From positions 1 through 24,583 of IMG/VR virus record IMGVR_UViG_3300035698_005595: a stretch of 24,583 bases of DNA; one strand, 5' to 3'. The position numbers were made by a program, and so were the translations under genes. Positions 1 to 7,841 of this stretch are shown piece after piece; the first letter of the stretch is position 1; each line of letters starts with the position of its first letter. The notes beneath the pieces are model-generated. The model saw nothing but the letters and a program-made list of their open reading frames with translations. It made no database searches and was not told the origin of the DNA. Origin of the DNA: a virus.

Positions 1-57
1 AAATGACTTAACCTCTGCTTTAATACTATATCAAAGAAGCAATGATGTCAAGGAAAG

Positions 58-66
58 TTATCCACA
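58..66 (+). promoter_or_regulatory. DnaA-box match (TTATCCACA)
   Basis: The nine bases match the strict bacterial DnaA box. It lies 25 bases upstream of the -35 element of the leader promoter. Only one full match is seen here; three 8-of-9 variants elsewhere lie inside genes (near 2036, 15437 and 18554). A single box does not make an origin, so it may be chance or a DnaA-responsive control site. Confidence 0.3.
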
Positions 67-91
67 GGTTGAAGATAAGTAGGGCACGGAC

Positions 92-120
92 TTGACAAAT
101 GATTAAAAATAGTGTATATT
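92..120 (+). promoter_or_regulatory. sigma70-type promoter driving the structural operon
   Basis: A perfect -35 hexamer TTGACA (92-97) is separated by exactly 17 bases from TATATT (115-120), which matches the -10 consensus at 5 of 6 positions. Transcription would start near 126-128 and run rightward into the small terminase gene. No terminator of the hairpin plus U-run type was found downstream, so it could serve the whole gene series. The hexamers and spacing are seen; activity is inferred. Confidence 0.65.
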
Positions 121-145
121 GGACTTAAAGATAAGGTTATATAAA

Positions 146-160
146 CATTGATTATCAATG
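146..160. promoter_or_regulatory. palindrome downstream of the promoter, candidate operator
   Basis: CATTGATTATCAATG is a perfect inverted repeat with 7-base arms and a 1-base centre. It begins 26 bases past the -10 element, so it lies in the early transcribed region. A dimeric helix-turn-helix repressor bound here could block the promoter. No such repressor gene is in the window. Confidence 0.4.
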
Positions 161-290
161 AAAACAAAACAGACCTTAAAGCAGAAACGAAGTAAAAAAA
201 TATAATCTCTTCAAAGAAAAGAGCCGTTTTGTTATAAAAGAACAATCTTAAAAATGTAAGTCTTAGTTAGTAAAAACCAGAAATAGAATT
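161..290 (+). other. A-rich leader without a supported gene
   Basis: This stretch is very rich in A. It holds a small hairpin (CTCTT 207-211 with AAGAG 219-223) and a longer-range 8-base inverted pair (AACAAAAC 163-170 with GTTTTGTT 226-233). The only + strand reading frames are about 15 codons or less. It looks like the 5' untranslated leader of the operon. Confidence 0.4.
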
Positions 291-641
291 ATGATAACAA
301 TAGCGAAAAAAAGAATAAAGAAAGTCTTTGACAATAGCCTTGCCAATGTAGTTGCGGGAAAACAACCCAATGTATCAGGCGAAATGATAAAGGCAGGATA
401 TTCAGAAAGCTCATCTAAAGCCTTAAAGGTAACCCAGACTAAGACATGGCAACAGCTACTTAATAAGATAGATGACCAGGTAATACTAGATAGATTCTAT
501 TCTATACTAACAGATGATGACAAGAGAGCTTCAATGGACGCGGGAAAAGAACTGCTCAAGTTAAAGGATAGATATCCAGCTTCAAGAAGCAAGATTGAGG
601 GCTTGTTTGGCGGATTAGGACGGAATAAAGATACAGTATAA
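291..641 (+). CDS. putative terminase small subunit
   Basis: 116 residues. Residues about 30-60 carry the pattern typical of small terminases: GEMIKAGYSESSSKA followed by a run in which Thr and Lys precede WQQLL. In this family that is a DNA-binding helix-turn-helix that recognises packaging sites. The rest is helical and charged, with a DAGKELLKLKDRY segment resembling the oligomerisation part. In a holoenzyme it would hand genome concatemers to the large terminase in the next structural gene. The ATG is preceded by A-rich sequence with no strong Shine-Dalgarno. The assignment rests on this motif and on the position before the large terminase, about 510 bases upstream of it. Confidence 0.72.
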   Translation: MITIAKKRIKKVFDNSLANVVAGKQPNVSGEMIKAGYSESSSKALKVTQTKTWQQLLNKIDDQVILDRFYSILTDDDKRASMDAGKELLKLKDRYPASRSKIEGLFGGLGRNKDTV

Positions 642-1153
642 TACCCGTATAAGCGTTAGATAGCAGTTAAGAGCCTTAAAACTATGATAAAAGAGTACAA
701 AATGCTTAAAACAAAGAAACACACGACAGAGCTTCACTTATGCGAGGAAAACAAATGTACCTCAATACTAAGCGGGAAACAAAGGAATAATAGTAGGAAC
801 ATAACTATATTAGACATGATACTAGATAACTACTAAGCGAGGCGAAAGAAAGATACCCATAGTAGAGTATTACATTAGAAGAGTATAAAACTTCTTAAAG
901 TATCTACTCTACCCATACACACACATACAATTAGACAATAGTCATTAGACTAAGATAAAGGCGGGAAATAGAGATATTAACCCTATATATACCTTATAAG
1001 CTGATTGTATTAGATAAGTAAGGGGGGGAGGGATACCGAGTCTGATTTTGAGGATAGTATATATATAGGGATATCACAGGAAATAATGAATTTAGACAAA
1101 AAGGGGGGACTTTTAAGAAATGTAGTATTAAAATAAATCGATTGCTATCGCAA
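642..1153 (+). other. 500-base gap between the terminase genes, with inverted repeats
   Basis: This is the longest stretch without a clear gene. Seen directly: GTAGAGTA (862-869) pairs with TACTCTAC (905-912), enclosing a second stem AGAAG (877-881) with CTTCT (891-895). The direct repeat TACCCATA flanks or overlaps that structure (854-861 and 910-917). CCCTATATATA (981-991) is the reverse complement of TATATATAGGG (1060-1070). CTTATAAG at 993-1000 is palindromic. A purine run lies at 1019-1033. A 16-codon frame at 1086-1136 is too short to support. Possible roles are a packaging recognition site, a small RNA or a long leader; none is proven. Confidence 0.4.
684..836 (+). CDS. small hypothetical protein
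   Basis: A 50-codon frame in the gap between the terminase genes. The product is basic in its first third and contains two Cys residues in CEENKC (residues 20-25). Its start context, TTAAAACTATGATA, is the same 14 bases as that of the scaffold-like gene at 11234, which is the main argument that it is translated. I do not recognise a family. It could equally be chance within a non-coding region. Confidence 0.3.
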   Translation: MIKEYKMLKTKKHTTELHLCEENKCTSILSGKQRNNSRNITILDMILDNY

Positions 1154-2488
1154 ATGGATAAGTTAGATGTTATCTTACAAGAGAAAATAGGTTGGAGTCC
1201 GCATCCTGGTCAAGCCGAGGTGATTGAGTCATATAATAAAGGAACAAGGGAAATAATCATCTGTGCTGGAAGAAGATGGGGCAAGAGTGCGGTTTGTGGT
1301 TACTTAGTAGCCAAGACCTTTATACAGCTTTATAGGCAGGTTCAAGCAGGAACCAGAGATGATATCATAAAAATATGGGTGGTAAGCCCAACATACGAGT
1401 TAAGTAAGAAAGTATTTGAATACATAGTAAGATTTTTAAGAAAAGTAGACCCTAAGATAGTTAAATCCTTACAGAATAGACCGTTTCCTCAGATTAAATT
1501 GACCGAAAGTATCTGGATACAGTGTAAATCAGCTGATTCTCCAGAGGGATTAATGGGAGAAAGTATAGATTTATTGATTGTAGATGAGGCAGCGTCCATT
1601 TCTAAGAGAGTTTGGTTTGAACATTTAGGTGCTACAATGGCAGATAGGAGAGGTTCAGCTCTTTTCATATCAACTCCTAAGGGAAAAAATTGGTTTTATG
1701 ACTTATGGATAAGAGCTAAAGAGAAAGAGGGAGCATTTCACTTCAAATCTAATGAGAATCCTTACTTTCCTGTAGACGAATGGGAGAGATTTAAGAAGGA
1801 TTGGCCCACAGACCTATTCCAGCAGGAGTTTCAGGCTTCATTCTTAGAAGCTGCGGCATCTGTATTCAGGAATGTTAGGAGTATTGTACAACCAAAATGC
1901 CTAAGTGAGCCTTTAGCAGGACATAATTACATAATTGGGCTTGATTTAGCTAAGATGAGGGACTTTACTGTCCTAACTGTCATAGATAAGTCCTCCCATA
2001 AGGTAGTTTACTTCGATAGATTTCAGAAGATTAGTTATCCACTTCAGATTGAGAGGATAGAAAACGTTGCTAGAAGGTATAATGGAGCTAAAATCATAAT
2101 TGATGTTAATAGTATGGGTGGAGTGGTAGCAGACGAACTAAGAGCAAGGGGGTGTAAGGTAAAAGACTTTAAGATAGTAGGAACAACATCAAAGGATTTT
2201 GAGAAAAGAGGGTCAAAAGAGCGTTTAATAGAGAAATTAAACACAGGAATAGCCAATAAGAACCTTAGTATCCCAGATTGGGAGATAATGGTTGACGAAT
2301 TAGAGGCTTATAGCTATAAAATGACACCATCAGGGAATTACAAATACGGAGCCCCAGAGGGATTACATGACGATTGTGTTATTTCTTTAGCACTATCTTA
2401 CTGGGGGATTAAAAGCAAAACTAAAGAAAGAGCTATTAGGGCTTCAAAGTCGATTCCAAGAGGAAGAAAATCATTTCAATATAAATAA
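1154..2488 (+). CDS. terL: terminase large subunit (packaging ATPase and nuclease)
   Basis: 444 residues from the ATG at 1154; a TTG four codons upstream (1142) is a less likely start. The product powers DNA translocation into the prohead through the portal and cuts the concatemer. Seen: a Walker A-like GRRWGKS at residues 39-45, a Walker B stretch LLIVDEAA ending in Asp144-Glu145, and a coupling-type STPKG near 177-181. The C-terminal RNase H-like nuclease shows Asp264 in GLDLAK, Asp317 in IIIDVNS, and the Asp406-Asp407 pair in HDDC. These acidic residues fit the metal-binding set of phage terminase nucleases. Length is normal for the family. No Shine-Dalgarno is evident. Confidence 0.95.
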   Translation: MDKLDVILQEKIGWSPHPGQAEVIESYNKGTREIIICAGRRWGKSAVCGYLVAKTFIQLYRQVQAGTRDDIIKIWVVSPTYELSKKVFEYIVRFLRKVDPKIVKSLQNRPFPQIKLTESIWIQCKSADSPEGLMGESIDLLIVDEAASISKRVWFEHLGATMADRRGSALFISTPKGKNWFYDLWIRAKEKEGAFHFKSNENPYFPVDEWERFKKDWPTDLFQQEFQASFLEAAASVFRNVRSIVQPKCLSEPLAGHNYIIGLDLAKMRDFTVLTVIDKSSHKVVYFDRFQKISYPLQIERIENVARRYNGAKIIIDVNSMGGVVADELRARGCKVKDFKIVGTTSKDFEKRGSKERLIEKLNTGIANKNLSIPDWEIMVDELEAYSYKMTPSGNYKYGAPEGLHDDCVISLALSYWGIKSKTKERAIRASKSIPRGRKSFQYK

Positions 2489-2498
2489 AACAAATAAC

Positions 2499-2648
2499 AT
2501 GGGAATATTCAAAAAGAAAGATAAAAAAGCAATAGTCATTAAAGCTTTAGCAAGTGTTCACGAAGCTTATGACCAAACACCAAGAGGAACGTTTAATGTC
2601 GGTGAATTAGAGAGAATAGCAGAACAACTATTAAAAGATTTAAAATAG
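2499..2648 (+). CDS. small hypothetical protein
   Basis: 49 codons beginning MGIFKKKDKK, with a basic N-terminus and then an amphipathic helix-rich body ending in a LERIAEQLLKDL segment. It starts 10 bases after the large terminase stop, and its own stop codon is immediately followed by the ATG of the next small frame, so it belongs to the same translated series. The function is not recognised. Its small size and its position beside terminase would suit an accessory packaging or head protein, but nothing in the sequence shows that. Confidence 0.5.
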   Translation: MGIFKKKDKKAIVIKALASVHEAYDQTPRGTFNVGELERIAEQLLKDLK

Positions 2649-2735
2649 ATGCCAAAAGGAATTAGACGTGCTAAATGTATAGAAACTGGGAAGAAGCCAG
2701 TTCATCCAAGAAAATATAAAAGAAGAAAGAAATGA
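2649..2735 (+). CDS. 28-residue Lys/Arg-rich peptide
   Basis: The frame starts on the base after the preceding stop codon (TAG then ATG) and ends by overlapping the amidotransferase start in an ATGA, so it bridges the two genes exactly. The product is strongly basic and ends in YKRRKK. It could be a real small DNA- or RNA-binding peptide. It could also be a leader frame whose translation carries ribosomes to the amidotransferase start, which has no Shine-Dalgarno of its own. Confidence 0.45.
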   Translation: MPKGIRRAKCIETGKKPVHPRKYKRRKK

Positions 2736-3790
2736 AGTATTGCACTAAATGCTTAATGCCAGAAACTCGTCCTAGGATTACCTTTAACGAGAAAGGGGTA
2801 TGTAATGCGTGTCAGCATGCAGAAGCAAAGGGTGCATCGATAGACTGGAATGCCCGCTGGAGCTCACTAGAGGCTCTCTGCGAGAGATTTAGGGGAAAAG
2901 GGTATTGGGACGTGTTAGTCCCTTGTTCAGGCGGTAAAGACGGTTCATATGTAGCTTGGAAATTAAAGCATGATTTAGGAATGAATCCACTTTGTGTTAC
3001 ATTAATTCCACAACTACAAACAGAGATAGGGAAACAGAACTTAGAAAACTTTAAAAATTCAGGCTTTGACCATATAACAGTATCGCCTAATCCAGAAGTT
3101 TACAGAAAATTAGCAATTAAAGGGCTAAAAGAACAGGGAAGACCAAAGATGCCTTTCGTTATAGGGATAACTACAACTACCCTACAGATAGCAAAGAACT
3201 TTAATATACCATTTGTGGTATATGGAGAAGAAGGAGAGAAGGAATATGGGGGGGCAGATGTGAAAGCCGACAAGATTAGTCGGGATTACCTAATGGACTA
3301 TTACTATTCTGGTGAATATCCAGAGGAAATGAAAGACTTGAAGTGGTGGACACTACCAGATTTAGAGGGATTATACCCAATTCATTGGTCAAATTTTGAA
3401 TATTGGGACCCAATTGAGCATAAAGAGCTCGCAATAGAGAAATGTGGCTTACAGACTATTGACAAATCAATAGGAACGTTTACTAATTATGCTCAACTAG
3501 ACGATATTTTACAAGATTTGCATGCTTATTTTATGTTTTTGAAGTTTGGCTTTGGCAGAGCAACGTCAGATTCAAGCATAGAGATAAGGGAAGGAAGAAT
3601 GGAAAGGGAAATAGGGCTTACCTTCGTTAAAAAGTATGATGGAGCCTTTCCAACAAAATATTTAGATAATTACTTAGAATACTTCGACTTGACAGAAGAA
3701 GAATTCTGGGGGATAATAGATAAATTCGCTAATAAAGATATATTAAAAAAGGTAAATAATCATTGGACACTAATAAATGAAGCCCATTAA
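2732..3790 (+). CDS. N-acetyl sugar amidotransferase (WbpG/PseA-like)
   Basis: 352 residues. Members of this PP-loop ATPase family convert an N-acetyl group on a sugar to an acetamidino group, as in WbpG of Pseudomonas O-antigen and PseA of Campylobacter flagellin glycans. Seen: the N-terminal metal-binding pairs CTKC (4-7) and CNAC (24-27), and the ATP-binding loop SGGKDGSY at 66-73. The length is only slightly below the family norm. It begins the first carbohydrate block, with a 4-base overlap upstream and 14 bases downstream with a radical SAM gene. WbpG works with HisH/HisF-like ammonia-supplying partners; none is seen in this window. The likely substrate here is the nonulosonic acid made by genes further down; this is inference. 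Confidence 0.88.
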   Translation: MKYCTKCLMPETRPRITFNEKGVCNACQHAEAKGASIDWNARWSSLEALCERFRGKGYWDVLVPCSGGKDGSYVAWKLKHDLGMNPLCVTLIPQLQTEIGKQNLENFKNSGFDHITVSPNPEVYRKLAIKGLKEQGRPKMPFVIGITTTTLQIAKNFNIPFVVYGEEGEKEYGGADVKADKISRDYLMDYYYSGEYPEEMKDLKWWTLPDLEGLYPIHWSNFEYWDPIEHKELAIEKCGLQTIDKSIGTFTNYAQLDDILQDLHAYFMFLKFGFGRATSDSSIEIREGRMEREIGLTFVKKYDGAFPTKYLDNYLEYFDLTEEEFWGIIDKFANKDILKKVNNHWTLINEAH

Positions 3791-4628
3791 AGACATTAAA
3801 CTAATACAGATTGAAGTTACGAACGCCTGTATCAACCAATGTGCTAACTGCACAAGGTTTGTGGGACACCACAAGACACCTTTCTTTATGAATTTAGCCA
3901 CAATATCTAAGGCTATTGACAGTTTAGAAGGTTTTCCTGGTAATATAGGCTTAATGGGGGGAGAACCAACGCTTCATCCTAAATTTAAAGAGATATGTGA
4001 GTTGTTCCAAATGAAGATACCAGATAAACGAAGGAGAGAATTCTGGACATCTGGATATAAGTGGGAAGAATATAAAGATATAATACACGAAACGTTTGAC
4101 GAAGACCTAATTTCATTTAATGACCACTCAAGTGCTGATGGAAAACACCAGCCAATGTTAGTAGCGATAGACGAAATTTTAGATGATAAAGAGGAAATGT
4201 GGAATATTATAGATAAATGCTGGGTTCAAGATAGATGGTGTGCATCAATTACTCCCAAAGGAGCTTTCTTTTGTGAAGTAGCCGCTGCTATGGACCATAT
4301 GTTTGACGGTCCAGGGGGTTGGAAAGTAGAAAAAGACTGGTGGAAAAGAACCCCAGAAGATATGATGGACCAAGTTTCTAGGTATTGTGATAAATGTGGA
4401 GCTACTGTTCCAATAGGAGAAACAAGTGATAACGCAACATTTGATATAATATCACCAAAGAACGTTCAAAGATTAAAAGAATTAAAATCACCAAAGGTGA
4501 TGAAAGGAGATTTCGCTGTTTATGGTAGAAGTTGGACAGCAGACGAAATAAAAAAGAAACAAAAAGAGAAGTGGAATCCACAAAATTATAGAACATTTGT
4601 AGGACATGACCCGAAAGATGGAAAATAA
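3777..4628 (+). CDS. radical SAM protein
   Basis: 283 residues. The CINQCANC motif (residues 18-25, CX3CX2C) is the iron-sulfur cluster site of radical SAM enzymes, and GLMGGEPTLHP a little downstream is the usual GGEP SAM-contact region. Further Cys residues in CW, RWCAS, FFCEV and CDKC in the C-terminal half could hold an auxiliary cluster, as in SPASM-like proteins. The substrate is unknown. It sits between a sugar amidotransferase and a glycosyltransferase with overlaps on both sides, so a sugar- or glycan-modifying role is the simplest guess. A peptide-modifying role cannot be excluded. Confidence 0.82.
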   Translation: MKPIKDIKLIQIEVTNACINQCANCTRFVGHHKTPFFMNLATISKAIDSLEGFPGNIGLMGGEPTLHPKFKEICELFQMKIPDKRRREFWTSGYKWEEYKDIIHETFDEDLISFNDHSSADGKHQPMLVAIDEILDDKEEMWNIIDKCWVQDRWCASITPKGAFFCEVAAAMDHMFDGPGGWKVEKDWWKRTPEDMMDQVSRYCDKCGATVPIGETSDNATFDIISPKNVQRLKELKSPKVMKGDFAVYGRSWTADEIKKKQKEKWNPQNYRTFVGHDPKDGK

Positions 4629-5292
4629 TCCATTAATAACAGTAAGAATTCCTACTAAGAATAGGGGAAAGCTTTTAATAGAAAGGGCAGTAACTTCGGT
4701 TTTAGCCCAAACATACAAGAATTTTGAATTAGTTATAGTTGGAGATAACTGTACAGATGATACAGAACAGCTTTTAAAGGAACTAAATGATAAAAGAATA
4801 AGGTTTTACAATCTCCCACCAAGGGGGAAAGTAGAACAACAGCTTTTAAAAGACCCAGAGATTAGATGGTGTATGGGCCCAGTCAGACCCACGAATAAAG
4901 CTAATGAATTAGCCAAGGGGGAATGGATAGCACATATAGACGATGACGACACATGGACACCAGACCATTTAGAAGTATCTCTAAGATTTGCACAAAAGGG
5001 CAACTACGAATTCGTTTGTGCAGATTACATAGCAGAAAGATACGGAGAAAGAAAGGTAGTATCTTGTGGAGGACAGACATGGCTGTACAGAACAAGGCTT
5101 AGAAGATTTAAATACCACGAAGACTGCTATAAGAAGAAGTGGAACAGAGTTAGTGATATGGACGTTTATGACAGAATGAAAAAGGGAGGTGTGAGAATGG
5201 GACATTTAAAGAAAATAACAGCATTCGTGCTACCAAGACCAGGCGAAAAAACAATAGGATTAGAGCAATATAAATTATATAAAAAAACATGA
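4618..5292 (+). CDS. family 2 glycosyltransferase (GT-A fold)
   Basis: 224 residues from the ATG at 4618; an in-frame ATG at 4606 would add four residues, and both lie inside the preceding gene. The N-terminus PLITVRIPTKNRG and the VLAQTYKNFELVIVGDNCTDDT stretch are textbook GT2. GEWIAHIDDDDTW supplies the DxD-type metal and nucleotide-sugar site. The chain is short for GT2, with little beyond the catalytic domain and no membrane segment, so it is probably soluble. It may transfer a sugar made by the flanking genes; donor and acceptor are unknown. The stop overlaps the next ATG by 4 bases. Confidence 0.88.
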   Translation: MENNPLITVRIPTKNRGKLLIERAVTSVLAQTYKNFELVIVGDNCTDDTEQLLKELNDKRIRFYNLPPRGKVEQQLLKDPEIRWCMGPVRPTNKANELAKGEWIAHIDDDDTWTPDHLEVSLRFAQKGNYEFVCADYIAERYGERKVVSCGGQTWLYRTRLRRFKYHEDCYKKKWNRVSDMDVYDRMKKGGVRMGHLKKITAFVLPRPGEKTIGLEQYKLYKKT

Positions 5293-5828
5293 CAGCATTC
5301 AACAGGTTTCTTAATGAAACATTTGACAAAGGATTAGTAGGGGCAGAAATAGGGGTAAGAGATGGAGCACACGCTCTTCAATTATTAGCTTCTAACAATA
5401 TGGAAAAACTTTATTTAGTTGACTCATTTTTACCATATCAAGATGCTACGGTTAGAGCTTACAATGAACAAGACCAAAAGTCAGAATATCAAAAATTGAA
5501 GAAGAACATGAAGCCTCATAAAAAGAAAACCGAGATTATGAAGATAAGCTCGAAAGAGGCAATGGGAGTATTCAAAGAAAATGGGATAAAACTTGATTTC
5601 GTTTATATAGATGCTAATCACGCATACGAGAATATTAAAGAAGATTTAAAATGGTGGGAATTTGTTAAAGTAGGAGGAGTTATGGGAGGACATGACTATA
5701 CTAAATCACATGGATGTGGAGGAGTAATATTAGCAGTTGATGAATTTGTTAAAGAGGAAAAAGTAGAATTATTTACAGAAATAAGTAGGGGAACAGTAGA
5801 GTGGGCTATTATTAAAACAAAAAAATGA
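5289..5828 (+). CDS. class I SAM-dependent methyltransferase
   Basis: 179 residues. GLVGAEIGVRDGAHA (about 15-29) is motif I for SAM binding, LYLVDSF follows as the acidic strand-2 position, and LDFVYIDANHAYENIKEDLKWW with GGVMGGHDY is the signature of the Methyltransf_24/TylF-like group. Relatives methylate hydroxyls of sugars and small molecules. Overlaps of 4 bases on both sides tie it to the glycosyltransferase and the nonulosonate enzyme, so O-methylation of the glycan is a fair inference. The exact target is not shown. Confidence 0.85.
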   Translation: MTAFNRFLNETFDKGLVGAEIGVRDGAHALQLLASNNMEKLYLVDSFLPYQDATVRAYNEQDQKSEYQKLKKNMKPHKKKTEIMKISSKEAMGVFKENGIKLDFVYIDANHAYENIKEDLKWWEFVKVGGVMGGHDYTKSHGCGGVILAVDEFVKEEKVELFTEISRGTVEWAIIKTKK

Positions 5829-7084
5829 AAATCTTAGCTATTGTTCCAGCTAGGGGCGGTTCTAAAAGATTACCTAAAAAGAACGTAAAGTTATTGGCGG
5901 GCAAACCGTTAATCTATTATGTTTTACAAGCAGCCAAAAAAAGCAAGCTAATAAGTAGGGTAGTTGTTTCAACAGAGGACAAAGAGATTGCGACAATAGC
6001 GGGAAAATATGATGTAGGAGTTATTAAGAGACCAAAAGAATTAGCACAAGATAGGTCATTAACCATAGACGTTATCTTCCACACATTAAAAGTATTAGCC
6101 AAAAGAGGATACAGACCAGACGTAGTATTGTGTTTACAACCAACGTCCCCATTACAGACACCAGAAGATATTGACAAAGCTATACAAATGTTTCTTGATA
6201 ATGATAATAAGTCAGTTATTAGCTCACATAACGATATAGCAAATGGGGCAATATATGTTTCAACCCCAAAAATATTAAAGGAAACAAAGAGTTTTTATAC
6301 AGGAGATGTATTAAACTATAATATGCCATACGAAAGAAGTGTAGATATAAATACAATAGCAGACTTCCAATTTGCCGAAATGATATTTAAAAAAAAACAT
6401 AGTTTCATAATCGCAGAGGCAGGAATCAATCACAACGGAGAATATCGGTTAGCAGAAAGACTGGTTGATGCAGCAGTAGAAGCAGGGGCAGACGCTGTTA
6501 AATTTCAAACATTTAAAGGGCTAGAAAGAGTAAAAGAATATGGATTAAAGAAAATGGAATTTAGGAAATTGAAAGAGTATTGTGATAAGAAAGGGATTAT
6601 GTTCCTTACAACAGCTCACACATTCAATATGATAGACTTCGTGAATACATTAGTCCCAATACATAAGATAGCAAGCCCATTTTTAACAGATAAGGATTTT
6701 GTATTAAGAGTAGCCTCTAAGGACAAACCAATTTTATTAAGTGTAGGAAGCACATTCCACAACGATGGAATGGCAACAGAAGAAGAAATAGCAGAAACGT
6801 TAAGCTGGATACCAACAGCAGACGTTACGCTATTACATTGTGTTAGCCACTATCCACTAATAGACGGAAAAGAGGAAAGAATAAAAGAGTTAGGTCAATT
6901 TTTGAAAGTAGTGGGATTGTCGGACCACACTAAAAATATTAAAGTTCAACCATACCCAGTTATTGAAAAACACCTTATGCTAGACGAGAAGTGTATTGAT
7001 GCACCAGTTTCCCTTAACCCAGAGGAGTTTAAACAAATGGTTCAATATATAAGAGAAAATGAAAATATATTTAGCATCGTTTAA
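5825..7084 (+). CDS. fused CMP-nonulosonate cytidylyltransferase and nonulosonate synthase (NeuA-NeuB / LegF-LegI type)
   Basis: 419 residues with two domains. Residues 1-190 match CMP-sialate synthetase: VPARGGSKRLPKKN (8-20), LQPTSPL (104-110), NGAIY (140-144) and the DIN...ADF metal and substrate region (174-181). Residues 193-419 match the NeuB barrel: IAEAGINHNGE (196-206), DAVKFQTFK, HCVSHYP (338-344), SDHT (366-369) and EKH (381-383); His338 and His368 correspond to metal ligands in NeuB. Known chemistry is condensation of PEP with a mannosamine-type sugar, then CMP activation. Both halves are shortened: the first lacks the usual segment before NGAIY, the second lacks the C-terminal SAF (antifreeze-like) domain, and the usual GPDH region reads IDAP. 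It overlaps the methyltransferase by 4 bases and the epimerase by 26. Confidence 0.9.
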   Translation: MKILAIVPARGGSKRLPKKNVKLLAGKPLIYYVLQAAKKSKLISRVVVSTEDKEIATIAGKYDVGVIKRPKELAQDRSLTIDVIFHTLKVLAKRGYRPDVVLCLQPTSPLQTPEDIDKAIQMFLDNDNKSVISSHNDIANGAIYVSTPKILKETKSFYTGDVLNYNMPYERSVDINTIADFQFAEMIFKKKHSFIIAEAGINHNGEYRLAERLVDAAVEAGADAVKFQTFKGLERVKEYGLKKMEFRKLKEYCDKKGIMFLTTAHTFNMIDFVNTLVPIHKIASPFLTDKDFVLRVASKDKPILLSVGSTFHNDGMATEEEIAETLSWIPTADVTLLHCVSHYPLIDGKEERIKELGQFLKVVGLSDHTKNIKVQPYPVIEKHLMLDEKCIDAPVSLNPEEFKQMVQYIRENENIFSIV

Positions 7085-7841
7085 TAGGGCGTCAAACGGG
7101 GCAATAAGCAAATTAAAAGAGAAATTAGATACCACAGAGAACTACGAAGAGGCTGATTACATATTAGCTTGTGGCGACAGAAAAGAAACCTTTGACTTTG
7201 TGTTAGAGAGATTCCGAGAGAATAGAAAGATTATACACTTATGGGCAGGAGAGATAAGTCAAGGAACACACGACGAAGTTTATAGACACGCTATGACCAT
7301 TATGAGTGTAATGCAGTTATGTACTAATGACACAGCTAAGGATAGAGTGGAGAGATTATGTGCCGCTATTGACAAAACACCTAATTGTGTTGTTGTCGGT
7401 AATATTATGTTAGACAATTTAGAGGTAGATGAGAGTGCTGTTCCAGCAGGAGATTACGATTTGATTTTATACAACCCACCAACCAATTTAAGTCCAGACG
7501 GAATACAAGCAGAAATAGACCAAATAGTTAAAATGGCAACTGGTAAATTTATATGGGTATCTCCTAACGGAGATTCAGGTAGCAATCTAGTTAATCAATA
7601 CGTTACGATTAAGAACCTTCCAAGACCAATATTCCTAGGATTAATGAAAAGATGTAAGAGATTTATTAGCAATTCATCTTCTATATTTTATGAAGCACAA
7701 TTTTTATTAGAACCAGAACAGATAGTTCAAATAGGGGCCAGAAATGAAAGTCGAGAGAGCGGTAAAGCAGATATGGAAATTAATAATGCGAGCGACAATG
7801 TCAAAAAAGCGTTGGACAAATTGGCAACAGCCACAGATTGA
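7059..7841 (+). CDS. reduced NeuC/LegG-like hydrolysing nucleotide-sugar 2-epimerase
   Basis: 260 residues against about 370-380 for cellular NeuC. The core is clear: ACGDRKET (37-44), IIHLWAGEISQGTHDEVYRHA (58-78; NeuC has IHGGE followed by a DE..RHAITK pattern), VVVGNIMLDNL (111-121), and near the end FISNSSSIFYEA (202-213), the NSSS nucleotide-binding loop with its Glu. Family enzymes epimerise C2 of UDP-GlcNAc or UDP-diNAc-bacillosamine and release the nucleotide, giving the substrate for NeuB-type synthases. The N-terminal Rossmann half is collapsed to about 40 residues, so the usual Arg-containing N-terminal motif is missing. Activity needs proof. It overlaps genes on both sides. Confidence 0.8.
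   Translation: MKIYLASFNRASNGAISKLKEKLDTTENYEEADYILACGDRKETFDFVLERFRENRKIIHLWAGEISQGTHDEVYRHAMTIMSVMQLCTNDTAKDRVERLCAAIDKTPNCVVVGNIMLDNLEVDESAVPAGDYDLILYNPPTNLSPDGIQAEIDQIVKMATGKFIWVSPNGDSGSNLVNQYVTIKNLPRPIFLGLMKRCKRFISNSSSIFYEAQFLLEPEQIVQIGARNESRESGKADMEINNASDNVKKALDKLATATD

Noticed and set aside
1142-1153. TTG start for the large terminase
   Set aside because: An ATG four codons later gives an ordinary N-terminus and no family-like residues are lost.
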